Assembly: GCF_002724055.1 (NCBI RefSeq)
Contig: NZ_BDQY01000014.1
Span: 22,257 to 86,256 of the forward strand
DNA length: 64,000 nt
Source of the DNA: Tepidibacter mesophilus
Lineage (GTDB): Bacteria > Bacillota > Clostridia > Peptostreptococcales > Peptostreptococcaceae
Direction: 5' to 3'
In this document: in pieces, positions 35,629-44,376 of the stretch
Position numbering within the stretch: position 1 is the stretch's first letter
How the letters are laid out: each line of letters starts with the position of its first letter
Notes under the pieces: generated by a model
What the model was told of the DNA's origin: nothing
Database searches by the model: none
The model's input: only the letters and a program-made list of their open reading frames with translations
Translations under genes and position numbers: made by a program

Positions 35629-36973
35629 AATGAATGAGCTTCAAAAGAAAGATTTAAAATATATCTGGCATCCGTGTTCTCAAATGAAAGACTATGAAAC
35701 ATTTGACCCTATAGTTATAAAAAAAGGTGAAGGTGTTTTTTTAGAAGATATGAATGGGAAAAGATATTTAGATGCTGTTTCATCATGGTGGGTTAATTTG
35801 TTTGGGCATTCTAACAAAAGAATAAATGAAGCTATATACAAACAAGCTAACAAGCTTGAACATGTTATGCTTGCAAACTTTTCTCATGAGGCAGCTATTG
35901 AACTTGCACAAAAAATAGTTAACATAACTCCGAAGGGACTAAATAAGATTTTTTTTGGTGATAATGGATCTTCAGCAGTAGAGATAGCTTTAAAGTTAAG
36001 CTTCCAATATCATCAACAAATAGGAAAAAAGAAAAAAATAAAATTTGTTAAGATATCTGATGCTTATCATGGAGAAACATTGGGTGCTTTATCAGTTTGT
36101 GATGTTGAACTTTATAACAAGGTATTTAATCCTTTGTTATTAGATGTTATTAAAGTACAAGGACCTGATTGCTATAGATGTGAATATAAATTAGACAGAA
36201 AAACTTGCAAAGCCGAGTGCTTCGAAAATATGGAAAAAAATATTGAAAAACAACATGAAGAAATAAGTGCTATAATAATAGAACCTATGATACAGGGGGC
36301 AGCAGGTATGAAGATATACTCTGCCAAATATCTAAAAAAGCTAAGAAAATTATGTGATGAGTATGATATTAACTTAATAGCTGATGAAGTTGCAGTAGGA
36401 TTTGGAAGGACTGGAAAGATGTTTGCATGTGAGCATGCTGAAATTTCGCCAGATATTATGTGTTTATCTAAAGGTTTAACAGCTGGATATATGCCTTTAG
36501 CATTAACTTTAATGACAGATAAAATATATAATGCTTTTTATGATGAGTACTCAAAGTTAAAGGCTTTTTTACATAGTCATAGTTATTCTGGAAATGCATT
36601 GGGATGTGCTGTTGCAGTTGAAACACTTGATATATTTAAAGATGAAAATATTATCGAAAAAAATATAATTAAATCTAATCTATTAACAAAAAAAGTTCAT
36701 AATATATTAAATGAGTTACCGCATGTTGGAGAATATAGGCAATTAGGTATGATAGGAGCCATTGAACTTGTTAAAAATAAAGAGTCTAAAGAAGCTTTTG
36801 ACTGGAAGAGCAGAGTTGGTTATCAGATTTATAAAATAGCTCTTAAAAAAGGTGTATTGTTAAGACCATTAGGAAATGTTATATACTTTATGCCTCCTTA
36901 CGTTATTGATGATAAAGAGATGGACTTAATGGTAAATACAGCAAGGGACTCTATAATAGAATTTTTTAATTGA
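35621..36973 (+). CDS. bioA: Adenosylmethionine-8-amino-7-oxononanoate aminotransferase
   Basis: A class-III PLP aminotransferase that makes 7,8-diaminononanoate using SAM as amino donor. It has '[13 protein letters not shown]' (BioA-specific N-terminus), '[14 protein letters not shown]', '[12 protein letters not shown]' and the PLP lysine in '[16 protein letters not shown]'. I choose the GTG at 35621 (450 residues), spaced 7 nt from AGGGGAG; a GTG at 35600 lies before that site and the ATG at 35630 is far from it. It overlaps the end of bioD by 8 bp. No bioF, bioH or bioC is present, so the pimeloyl and KAPA steps must be encoded elsewhere or KAPA is acquired. Confidence 0.96.
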   Translation: MSEMNELQKKDLKYIWHPCSQMKDYETFDPIVIKKGEGVFLEDMNGKRYLDAVSSWWVNLFGHSNKRINEAIYKQANKLEHVMLANFSHEAAIELAQKIVNITPKGLNKIFFGDNGSSAVEIALKLSFQYHQQIGKKKKIKFVKISDAYHGETLGALSVCDVELYNKVFNPLLLDVIKVQGPDCYRCEYKLDRKTCKAECFENMEKNIEKQHEEISAIIIEPMIQGAAGMKIYSAKYLKKLRKLCDEYDINLIADEVAVGFGRTGKMFACEHAEISPDIMCLSKGLTAGYMPLALTLMTDKIYNAFYDEYSKLKAFLHSHSYSGNALGCAVAVETLDIFKDENIIEKNIIKSNLLTKKVHNILNELPHVGEYRQLGMIGAIELVKNKESKEAFDWKSRVGYQIYKIALKKGVLLRPLGNVIYFMPPYVIDDKEMDLMVNTARDSIIEFFN

Positions 36974-36996
36974 TAGGAAAGTAGAACTTTCCTATC
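36972..36996 (+). terminator. Hairpin after bioA
   Basis: GATAGGAAAG-TAGAA-CTTTCCTATC, a 10-bp perfect stem starting in the bioA stop codon. It lacks a clear T-tract, so termination is uncertain. Confidence 0.5.
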
Positions 36997-37033
36997 GATT
37001 ATGTTAAGCCAATATCCTTAATCAAAGAGAGTA

Positions 37034-38230
37034 CTATGAATTTAACACCTTCATATAAGCATAGTCAAGTGCTGATTCTATATTATTACCTTGCTTTCCG
37101 CCACCTTGAGCAGAAAATTCATTTCCGCCGCCTTTACCGTCTATAAGTGTAATTGCATCTTTTAATAATTCATTCATATTACTGTTTTTTATATTCTTAG
37201 ACTTCATAAATAATAGATTTGACTTATCATCAGTTTTAACTCCGAGTAGAGCTACAACATTTTCAAAAGAAGTAAGCTTAGAACCTATAAGGTTTACAGT
37301 TTTTACACTTTCGTCATGGTAAACCTTCTTTATAATCTTTATTCCGTTACTATCTTCACAGTTTCTAAGCATACCTTCTATTTCGTAATCTGCTATTTCA
37401 GACTTTAATTTATTATTCTCAGATAAAGTTTTTTTGAGTTCTTTAGTTAATTTTTCTATTTGAATTAAAGCAGCTTCTGTATCACAAGTTAAGCTTGAGC
37501 AGACAGTAGATGTGAACTCGCTTTTATTAAAATAATCTTTAACAGCACGATCTCCGCATAAAAACTCTATTCTTGTACAATCCTTATATTTTTCCCACTT
37601 AGTTATCTTTATAACTTGAACTTCAATAGTAGAGCTTGGATGAATTCCGCAACATGCATTTACATCAAGATCATCTATTTTAACTATTCTTATTTGACCA
37701 TCTACATTTGAAGGCATCTTTCTTATATTCATTTTTTTAAGCTCTGATCTTGTAGGATATAAAAACTCTAAAGATATATTTTTAAGTATTATATCATTTG
37801 CAAATTTTTCAACTTTTTCTATTTGAGACTTGTCTACAAACTTTTGAATATCTATAGTGCAATGATTTTTACCTAAATGAAATCCAACAGTAGGTGCACC
37901 GAATAATTCTACAAAAGAAGCTGATAGAATATGTTGTCCTAAATGTTGTTGCATATGGTCGAATCGTCTATTCCAATCTATTGAACACTTAACCTTATTT
38001 TTTTTATTAGGCTTTTTATCAGCAACATGATATATATGATTGTCTTCTTCGTATACATAAGTTATCTTAATATCTTCGATAAACCCTGTATCGCTAGGTT
38101 GTCCTCCTCCTTCTGGATAAAAGCAAGTTGTGTCTAGCTCTATATGAAATTTACCTTCTTTTTCAATTACATTTAGTATATTTGCAGTAAAAGATTTTTG
38201 GTATTGATCTTCATAGAAAAGTTTTTCCAA
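37034..38230 (-). CDS. Alanyl-tRNA editing protein (AlaX-like) with DHHA1 domain
   Basis: This 398-residue free-standing homologue of the AlaRS C-terminal half lacks the synthetase core. The editing domain (about 1-230) has 'CFYPEGGGQPSDTG', metal ligands in 'HMQQHLGQHILSASF' (HxxxH) and 'NACCGIHPSSTIEV' (CxxxH), which hydrolyse Ser- or Gly-tRNA(Ala). A coiled coil (about 255-285) leads to a DHHA1 domain ending 'DGKGGGNEFSAQGGG'. The ribosome site AAGGAGGGATT is visible on the minus strand at about 38236-38246. It converges with bioA. Confidence 0.92.
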   Translation of the reverse strand: MEKLFYEDQYQKSFTANILNVIEKEGKFHIELDTTCFYPEGGGQPSDTGFIEDIKITYVYEEDNHIYHVADKKPNKKNKVKCSIDWNRRFDHMQQHLGQHILSASFVELFGAPTVGFHLGKNHCTIDIQKFVDKSQIEKVEKFANDIILKNISLEFLYPTRSELKKMNIRKMPSNVDGQIRIVKIDDLDVNACCGIHPSSTIEVQVIKITKWEKYKDCTRIEFLCGDRAVKDYFNKSEFTSTVCSSLTCDTEAALIQIEKLTKELKKTLSENNKLKSEIADYEIEGMLRNCEDSNGIKIIKKVYHDESVKTVNLIGSKLTSFENVVALLGVKTDDKSNLLFMKSKNIKNSNMNELLKDAITLIDGKGGGNEFSAQGGGKQGNNIESALDYAYMKVLNS

Positions 38231-38348
38231 TATAATCCCTCCTTAAGTGTATAGATATCATTGTACTATAACTAGATATATTTTTGAATAAAGATTTTTT
38301 AATAAGGAAAACTTATACTATTAAGTAATTTGAAAAGGAGTGTAATAA

Positions 38349-40013
38349 ATGGAAAATGAAAATTGTGTAAAAGTAATTCCACTAGGAGGACTTGGTGAAA
38401 TAGGAAAAAATATTACTGCATTTGAATATGAAGATGAAATTGTAGTTATAGACTGTGGTATAGCTTTTCCCGATGAGGATATGTACGGGGTTGATATGAT
38501 AATTCCAGATATAAGCTACTTATTAAAAAATCAAGATAAGGTAAAGGGTATATTTATAACTCATGGGCATGAAGACCATATAGGAGCTATACCTTATATA
38601 CTAAAACAGATTAATGTTCCACTTTACGGAACAAAGCTAACACTTGGTATAATAGAGAATAAACTTAAAGAACATAACCTGTTATCAACTTGTACTCTTA
38701 ATCCTGTTAATGCTTCAGATGTTGTAAAACTTACTCATTTTAAAATGGAGTTTATAAGAGCTACTCACAGTATAGCAGATGCTTGTAGTATAGCTATTCA
38801 TACGCCTGTTGGAACTATACTTCATACCGGCGATTTTAAAATAGACTATACACCTATAGATTATCTTCCTATGGATTTAAAAAGAATCGCAGAACTTGGA
38901 AGTGAAGGTATACTTCTTCTTATGGCAGACAGTACTAATGTAGAGAGAAAAGGTCATACATTATCAGAAAAATCAATAGGAGAGACATTCAGTAGAGTAT
39001 TCAGTAAAGCAAGGGGAAGGGTTATAGTCGCTACATTTGCTTCTAATATACATAGAATGCAGCAAATAATAAATGCATCTATACGATATAGTAGAAAGGT
39101 AGCATTTAGTGGAAGAAGTATGGTTAACATATCTCAGGTTTCAAGAGAATTGGGATATCTGCATATACCTGATGAATATATAATAGATGTAGGTGATATA
39201 GATGATTATGAAGATGAAAATATAACTATAATAACAACTGGAAGTCAAGGAGAACCTATGGCAGCTCTTACTAGAATAGCTTTTTCTAATCACAGACAAA
39301 TAAATATAAAGCCGAATGATTTATTTATAATATCTGCATCTCCAATACCAGGCAATGACAAGCTTGTATCTAAAGTTATAAATGAATTATATAGAAAAAA
39401 TGTAGAAGTTATATACAAGGACTTAGAAGATGTTCATGTATCTGGACATGCATTCCAAGAAGAATTAAAACTTATGCATTCTTTGACTACACCTAAGTAT
39501 TTCATGCCTATTCATGGAGAGTATAGACATTTAAAACATCATGCAAATCTTGCTAATAAGCTTGGAATGAATAGAAATAATATATTTACATTAGAAACTG
39601 GAGATGTTTTAAAATTATCAAAAGATAAGGTAGAAAAAGGTGATAAGGTTAGAACAGGAAGTGTATTCGTAGACGGTTTAGGAGTTGGAGATGTAGGCAA
39701 TATAGTTCTTAGAGATAGAAGAAATCTAGCTCAAGATGGAATGATGAATGTAGTTGTTACAATAGAAAAAGAAACACATAGTGTAATAGCAGGGCCTGAC
39801 ATAATAAGTAGAGGATTTGTATACGTTAAAGAATCTGAAGAATTAATAAACGCAGTCAAAGAAATTGCAAAGCAAGAACTCGATAGATGCTTAGAGAATA
39901 ATATAACAGAGTGGTATGCACTTAAGAGAAATATGAAAAAATCAATAGAGAGGTATTTATACGAAAAGACAAAGAGAAGACCTTATGTAATACCTATAAT
40001 AATGGAAATTTAA
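38349..40013 (+). CDS. rnj: Ribonuclease J
   Basis: A 554-residue metallo-beta-lactamase/beta-CASP nuclease with both endo- and 5'-exonuclease activities, acting in mRNA decay and rRNA maturation. Zinc motif 'THGHEDHIGAIPY' (His72, His74, Asp76, His77), 'HSIADACSIAI', 'LHTGDFKID', beta-CASP 'ADSTNVERKGHTLSE' and 'VSGHAFQEELKLM', and a C-terminal domain with 'GDVGNIVLRDRRNLAQDGM'. The length matches family norms (about 555). GAAAAGGAGTG precedes the ATG. Confidence 0.96.
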   Translation: MENENCVKVIPLGGLGEIGKNITAFEYEDEIVVIDCGIAFPDEDMYGVDMIIPDISYLLKNQDKVKGIFITHGHEDHIGAIPYILKQINVPLYGTKLTLGIIENKLKEHNLLSTCTLNPVNASDVVKLTHFKMEFIRATHSIADACSIAIHTPVGTILHTGDFKIDYTPIDYLPMDLKRIAELGSEGILLLMADSTNVERKGHTLSEKSIGETFSRVFSKARGRVIVATFASNIHRMQQIINASIRYSRKVAFSGRSMVNISQVSRELGYLHIPDEYIIDVGDIDDYEDENITIITTGSQGEPMAALTRIAFSNHRQINIKPNDLFIISASPIPGNDKLVSKVINELYRKNVEVIYKDLEDVHVSGHAFQEELKLMHSLTTPKYFMPIHGEYRHLKHHANLANKLGMNRNNIFTLETGDVLKLSKDKVEKGDKVRTGSVFVDGLGVGDVGNIVLRDRRNLAQDGMMNVVVTIEKETHSVIAGPDIISRGFVYVKESEELINAVKEIAKQELDRCLENNITEWYALKRNMKKSIERYLYEKTKRRPYVIPIIMEI

Positions 40014-40018
40014 AAATT

Positions 40019-40135
40019 CGTCTAGTCGCTACGCGCTGACTCATGTCGCCAACAAGTCTCACGACTCTGTTGCTTAAAAATAGTTGTAAGTTTAGCTCTT
40101 TCATGAATGTCATCCACAATTCGAAAATTATAATA
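40019..40135. other. GC-rich intergenic patch with hairpin, unidentified
   Basis: About 55 nt from TCGTCTAGTCGC to ACTCTGTTGC are far richer in GC than the surroundings. They include the hairpin CAACAAGTC-TCAC-GACT-c-TGTTG (about 40050-40072). No ORF, tRNA or known leader is recognised. The rest of the gap to 40322 holds the terminator below and a short CATAAC/GTTATG palindrome at about 40250. Confidence 0.4.
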
Positions 40136-40146
40136 CCTTAATATAT

Positions 40147-40177
40147 AAAATAGCCTATGTAATATAGGCTATTTTAG
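40147..40177 (+). terminator. Terminator downstream of rnj
   Basis: AAAATAGCCTAT-GTAAT-ATAGGCTATTTT, a perfect 12-bp stem with A and T flanks, about 130 nt after the rnj stop. Confidence 0.75.
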
Positions 40178-40322
40178 TATATTTTCATAACATATTTATA
40201 TCATTTTCGTATGTAGTATAGCAAATAAATGTAGAGACTCCCACGGACATAACTTGAGTTATGCATAAACCTTATATAATTGATAATAATAATATTATTA
40301 ATTATATACAGGGGTGAATAAA

Positions 40323-41660
40323 ATGGAGCTTATCAAAAATTATAAACTAAAGCAGGAAAATGGAGAGTATTTATTGGAAATATATTTAAATAATATTAAT
40401 ACAGAGTTTGCAGATGAATTAGATAAAATAAAAGAAAATGAAAATTGTAATTTTATAGATCAAATACAAGAATATATAAAAAATCAGTGCCCTAATTTTA
40501 CAATAGGTTTATGTAAAGTAATGTTAGGTTCTATGTTGATTACATCATTTATGTTCACAAAGGCACCAGTATATGCAGTTGATAATCAATCTAGTATAAA
40601 TGAAAATTCTTTTATAGACTACAAGGTTCAAAGTGGAGATAGCTTATGGTCTATTTCCAATAAATTTAATGTATCGATTAATGAAATAAAAACTTTAAAT
40701 AATTTAACTAGTGATACTATATATATAGATCAAAATTTGAAAATAGCATCTAATAATGTATATATAGTAAAATCAGGAGATACATTGTATAAATTATCTA
40801 GAGAGTATAATACAACTATTAATAAAATAAAAACAGATAATAATCTAACTACTGATAATATATATATAGGTCAAAAGCTTATAATAAATCAAGAAAATAA
40901 GATTGTTGATACTACAAAATACATAGTAAAAAAAGGAGATACCTTATGGAAAATATCTCAGACATTTAATGTTTCAGTAGATTCTTTAAAAAGCATAAAT
41001 AATCTATCTTCAGATACTATATATGAGGGCCAAATAATCTATCTAAAAGGGAGTGTAGAAACTAAAGAATCTACTATAACATACAAGACTCATAAGGTCC
41101 AATCGGGTGAGACTACTTGGAGTATAAGTATTGACTATAGGATACCAATGCAAGAACTCCTAGATGCAAATAACTTAACGAGAAATAGTCAACTTAGTAT
41201 AGGACAAGAATTAACTGTTCCAGTTCACAACATACCTGTAAAAGAAACTATGGGAAGCCAGTACGGAGAATATCTAGACTGGTGGAGTGAAGCACAATAT
41301 TTGATAGCAATTAACGATGTAGCAAAGATTACAGATATAGAAACTGGAAAAACTTTTATGGTGAAAAGAACTATAGGAGCAAATCATGCTGACTGTGAAC
41401 CCCTAACAAGTAATGATACAGCTATAGCAAAACAAATCTGGGGAGGATATTCGTGGAATACTAGAGCTATTTTAGTAGAAGTAGATGGAAGAAAAATAGC
41501 AGCATCAATGTCATTTATGCCGCATGATGTACAATATATAACTGATAATAATTTTGAAGGTCATTTTGATATACATTTCTTAAATAGTACTCGTCATAAG
41601 GATGGACTTGTAGATGAGAATCATCAAGAAAAAGTTAAAATAGCAGCTGGATTAAAATAA
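40323..41660 (+). CDS. Membrane-anchored protein with four LysM repeats
   Basis: The ATG at 40323 is chosen over the in-frame GTG at 40314, which lies in the AGGGGTG ribosome site. The 445-residue product has a cytoplasmic segment (about 1-60), one membrane or signal helix (about 62-85, 'GLCKVMLGSMLITSFMFT'), then four LysM domains starting 'YKVQSGDSLWSIS', 'YIVKSGDTLYKLS', 'YIVKKGDTLWKIS' and 'HKVQSGETTWSIS', which bind peptidoglycan. The C-terminal domain (about 310-445) has 'MVKRTIGANHADCEPLTSND' and 'MPHDVQYITDNNFEGHFDIHF', seen in clostridial LysM proteins but of unknown activity. The long cytoplasmic N-terminus is unusual for a cell-wall protein. Confidence 0.85.
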   Translation: MELIKNYKLKQENGEYLLEIYLNNINTEFADELDKIKENENCNFIDQIQEYIKNQCPNFTIGLCKVMLGSMLITSFMFTKAPVYAVDNQSSINENSFIDYKVQSGDSLWSISNKFNVSINEIKTLNNLTSDTIYIDQNLKIASNNVYIVKSGDTLYKLSREYNTTINKIKTDNNLTTDNIYIGQKLIINQENKIVDTTKYIVKKGDTLWKISQTFNVSVDSLKSINNLSSDTIYEGQIIYLKGSVETKESTITYKTHKVQSGETTWSISIDYRIPMQELLDANNLTRNSQLSIGQELTVPVHNIPVKETMGSQYGEYLDWWSEAQYLIAINDVAKITDIETGKTFMVKRTIGANHADCEPLTSNDTAIAKQIWGGYSWNTRAILVEVDGRKIAASMSFMPHDVQYITDNNFEGHFDIHFLNSTRHKDGLVDENHQEKVKIAAGLK

Positions 41661-41719
41661 AAGATATTATAAAAATAAATTAAATAAAATAATACCCAAA
41701 TATAACCTTATAAAATATA

Positions 41720-41748
41720 TTGACATACAATATGTATAATGGTACGAT
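41720..41748 (+). promoter_or_regulatory. Promoter of pyrBI
   Basis: TTGACA (41720-41725), a 17-nt spacer and TACGAT (41743-41748). A TATAAT at 41735 is too close to that -35 to be its partner. Confidence 0.5.
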
Positions 41749-41775
41749 AATTATTAATAAAATGAATCTTTAATG

Positions 41776-41892
41776 CTGGTCCAGAGAGGCTGGGAAGGTT
41801 ATAAATATGGATAAATTTGAATATGTCATTTTAGTACATATTCATGTCAGTATGTCTGTAATTATGCCTTTCTATATAGAAAGGCATTTTTT
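41776..41892 (+). promoter_or_regulatory. PyrR-dependent attenuator of pyrBI
   Basis: GGTCCAGAGAGGCTGGGAAGG (about 41778-41798) is the canonical PyrR-binding loop. A GAATATGT/ACATATTC hairpin (about 41818-41844) and a terminator (ATGCCTTT...AAAGGCAT, 41864-41887, then TTTTTT) follow. UMP/UTP-bound PyrR would stabilise the loop and favour termination. Confidence 0.9.
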
Positions 41893-41914
41893 AATAGAAA
41901 AAATCTTTTAAAGT

Positions 41915-41942
41915 AGTCCAGAGAGGCTGTAAAGGAGGGTAA
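41915..41942 (+). promoter_or_regulatory. Second PyrR-binding loop at the pyrB ribosome site
   Basis: AGTCCAGAGAGGCTGTAAAGG runs directly into GGAGGGTAAT, the pyrB ribosome site. PyrR binding here would be expected to hinder translation. No second terminator lies between this loop and pyrB. Confidence 0.82.
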
Positions 41943-41946
41943 TATT

Positions 41947-42867
41947 ATGTTAAAAGGAAGAAATTTAATTGTTCCAAATGATTTTTCACTACAAGAATTA
42001 GATTCGGTATTAAGTCTTGGTGAAAAAATAATTGAGAATCCACAAAATTATGCAGATGTTTGCAAAGGAAAGCTATTATCAACATTATTTTATGAACCAT
42101 CTACTAGAACTAGGTTTAGTTTTGAAGCTGCTATGCTTAGGTTAGGTGGAAGTTTGGTAGGGTTTTCTGAGCCAGGTTCATCTTCTGTATCAAAGGGAGA
42201 ATCACTTGCAGATACTATAAGGACTGTTGGATGCTATGCTGACATAATAGCTATGAGACATCCAAAGGAAGGTAGTGCATATCTTGCATCTAAATATTCA
42301 AATGTACCTGTAATAAATGCAGGTGATGGAGGGCATCAACATCCAACTCAAACTCTTACTGATTTACTTACTATAAAATCTTTGAAAAAAGATTTAAACA
42401 ATCTTACTATAGGACTTTGTGGAGATCTAAAGTTTGGTCGTACTGTTCACTCGTTGGTTAAGGCCATGGCTAGATACACAAACACAAAGTTTATATTCAT
42501 ATCCCCATCTGAACTTAAGATTCCAGACTATATAAAAGAGGAAATACAAGGAAGCTACTACGAAACTTCAAGCTTAGAAGAAGTAATAAATAAGGTTGAT
42601 ATACTTTATATGACTAGAGTTCAAAGAGAGCGATTTGTGAGTGAAGAAGAATATTTAAGACTTAAAGATAGTTATATACTTACAAAAGATAAATTGAAAA
42701 GTGCAAAAGAAGATATGCTCATACTACATCCTCTTCCAAGGGTAAATGAAATATCAACGGAAGTAGATGATGACCCTAGAGCAGTATATTTTGAACAAGC
42801 TAGATATGGTATGTTTGTTAGAATGGCATTGATTATGAAGTTATTGGGGGTTGATGTGGATGCTTAA
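41947..42867 (+). CDS. pyrB: Aspartate carbamoyltransferase catalytic subunit
   Basis: A 306-residue enzyme condensing carbamoyl phosphate with aspartate, the committed step of pyrimidine synthesis. It has '[21 protein letters not shown]' carbamoyl-phosphate loop, '[22 protein letters not shown]' and '[19 protein letters not shown]' with the aspartate-binding arginine. Its length and adjacent pyrI indicate the class-B (E. coli-like) holoenzyme. Two PyrR loops precede it. It overlaps the next gene by a few bases. Confidence 0.97.
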   Translation: MLKGRNLIVPNDFSLQELDSVLSLGEKIIENPQNYADVCKGKLLSTLFYEPSTRTRFSFEAAMLRLGGSLVGFSEPGSSSVSKGESLADTIRTVGCYADIIAMRHPKEGSAYLASKYSNVPVINAGDGGHQHPTQTLTDLLTIKSLKKDLNNLTIGLCGDLKFGRTVHSLVKAMARYTNTKFIFISPSELKIPDYIKEEIQGSYYETSSLEEVINKVDILYMTRVQRERFVSEEEYLRLKDSYILTKDKLKSAKEDMLILHPLPRVNEISTEVDDDPRAVYFEQARYGMFVRMALIMKLLGVDVDA

Positions 42868-43282
42868 TATAAATAGTATAAGAAAAGGAATAGTAATAGA
42901 TCATATAAAAGCAGGATGTGGATATAAGATATTTAAACAATTAGGACTTCATAAGGCAGATTATTCAGTTGCACTCCTTAAAAATGTAAGTTCAAATGCT
43001 ATGGGAAAAAAAGATATTATAAAAATTGAAAATGAAATAAATATAGATTTTACAGTTTTAGGAATAATAGATTCTAATATAACTGTTAATGTGATTGAAG
43101 ACGAAAAAATAAAAGAAAAAATAAAACTTTCAATTCCAAAGAAGGTAAAAGGAATATTTAAATGTAAAAATCCAAGATGTATAACCACTGTTGAGAATAT
43201 AGATGAAGTTGAATTTATATTAGTTAATAATGAAAATAAAGAATATAAATGCGAGTATTGCGAAAGCAGAACATCTTTATAA
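42860..43282 (+). CDS. pyrI: Aspartate carbamoyltransferase regulatory subunit
   Basis: The 140-residue allosteric subunit binds CTP/ATP in its N-terminal domain ('[20 protein letters not shown]') and zinc in its C-terminal domain through 'CKNPRC' and 'CEYC', which holds it to PyrB. I choose the ATG at 42860 ('[10 protein letters not shown]'), the usual family N-terminus, spaced about 10 nt from GGGGG; TTG 42851 and ATG 42854 are in-frame alternatives. It overlaps the pyrB stop. The operon ends here, so the other pyr genes and pyrR lie elsewhere. Confidence 0.96.
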   Translation: MLNINSIRKGIVIDHIKAGCGYKIFKQLGLHKADYSVALLKNVSSNAMGKKDIIKIENEINIDFTVLGIIDSNITVNVIEDEKIKEKIKLSIPKKVKGIFKCKNPRCITTVENIDEVEFILVNNENKEYKCEYCESRTSL

Positions 43283-43299
43283 TTATATAGTTGTGTAAT

Positions 43300-43349
43300 A
43301 AAAACAAGGTTTGTAAAAATAAAATTATTTTTACAAACCTTGTTTTTAT
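43300..43349 (+). terminator. Terminator of pyrBI
   Basis: A perfect stem of about 22 bp (AAAAACAAGGTTTGTAAAAA and complement) with a short loop and terminal T-run, among the longest in the window. Confidence 0.9.
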
Positions 43350-43401
43350 TTAACCTTTGAATGTAATATTTGAATTTGTCAAGGAAAAAATTAAATTATA
43401 T

Positions 43402-43438
43402 TTGACAAGATACAACTTAAATGATATTATTAAGTTGT
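43402..43438 (+). promoter_or_regulatory. ablB promoter with operator-like palindrome
   Basis: TTGACA (43402-43407), exactly 17 nt, then TATTAT (43425-43430). A perfect 9-bp inverted repeat ACAACTTAA (43412) / TTAAGTTGT (43430) with a 9-nt centre spans the -10, as a repressor site would. The binding protein is unknown. Confidence 0.65.
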
Positions 43439-43476
43439 TTGTTAGAATTATACTAGAATAAAATGGGGTGGTAATA

Positions 43477-44343
43477 GTGAGCGATAAAATTCTAAAAATA
43501 GGAAAATCTATTATACAACATGGGAAAGAAAATGACCGTATTTATTTAATGAAACTTCATAAAAGCGATTTGCCAAGTATTATTAATAAATTAGATGAAA
43601 TATCAAAAAAGATTTGCTACACAAAAATTTTTGCTAAAGTGCCGTCATATGCTAAAAAAAATTTCGTAAATAATGAATATATAGTAGAGGCACATATTCC
43701 TAACTTCTATAAAGGAAAAGAAGATGCATTTTTTATGGCAAAATATTTTTGTAAAGATAGAAAAACAAAAAAGAACAAACAAAAAATCGATAAAGTATTA
43801 AAAACATCGATAGAAAAAGATAATTGTGAAGAAAATTTCAATTTAAATAAAGAATTTAATTTTAGAAAAGCTACATTAGAAGATGCAGCTGATATGTCGA
43901 AGTTATATAATAAGGTTTTTGAAACGTATCCATTTCCAATTGAAGATCCAAATTACATTAAAGAAACTATGAACGAAAATGTTGAATATTTTGGAATTTG
44001 GCATAAAGGTAATATAATTTCTTTAGCATCTTGTGAAATGGATTTAAAAAATTTAAATGTAGAAATGACAGATTTTGCAACTTTGCCAGAATACAGAGGT
44101 AATAAATTTGCTTTATTTCTTTTAAATAAAATGGAGCAGTCTATGAAAAAAAGAGGCATGAAAACAGTTTATACAATAGCACGTTCTATTTCTTATGCAA
44201 TGAATATTACATTTTCAAAATTAGGATATAATTACACCGGAACATTAACCCAAAATACTAATATATCAGGAGATTTAGAAACAATGAATGTTTGGTATAA
44301 ATCTCTTGTAGAAGAAGACAATGAGATGGAATATGTTATATAA
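43477..44343 (+). CDS. ablB: Putative beta-lysine N-acetyltransferase
   Basis: A 288-residue GNAT protein. The C-terminal acetyltransferase domain (about 125-265) has 'FRKATLEDAADMSKLYNKVF', 'MTDFATLPEYRGNKFALFLL' with the acetyl-CoA loop, and 'TIARSISYAMNITFSKLGY', a signature of AblB. It would convert L-beta-lysine to N-epsilon-acetyl-beta-lysine, an osmolyte known from methanogens and some bacteria. I use the GTG at 43477, 7 nt after GGGGTGG, rather than the GTG at 43468 within that site. The aminomutase gene follows after 33 nt; gene order is reversed relative to the methanogen ablA-ablB. Confidence 0.88.
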   Translation: MSDKILKIGKSIIQHGKENDRIYLMKLHKSDLPSIINKLDEISKKICYTKIFAKVPSYAKKNFVNNEYIVEAHIPNFYKGKEDAFFMAKYFCKDRKTKKNKQKIDKVLKTSIEKDNCEENFNLNKEFNFRKATLEDAADMSKLYNKVFETYPFPIEDPNYIKETMNENVEYFGIWHKGNIISLASCEMDLKNLNVEMTDFATLPEYRGNKFALFLLNKMEQSMKKRGMKTVYTIARSISYAMNITFSKLGYNYTGTLTQNTNISGDLETMNVWYKSLVEEDNEMEYVI

Positions 44344-44376
44344 ATTTTTTAAAATTTTATTTTTAGGGGGAATAAT

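Noticed and set aside
40019..40135. tRNA or CRISPR repeat downstream of rnj
   Set aside because: Only one copy with one hairpin; no repeat-spacer periodicity and no tRNA fold.
43376..43409. Second BirA-like operator (TTGTCAA...TTGACAA) before ablB
   Set aside because: The arms are short, the spacing is about 18 nt and the genes are unrelated to biotin; the better palindrome is over the -10.
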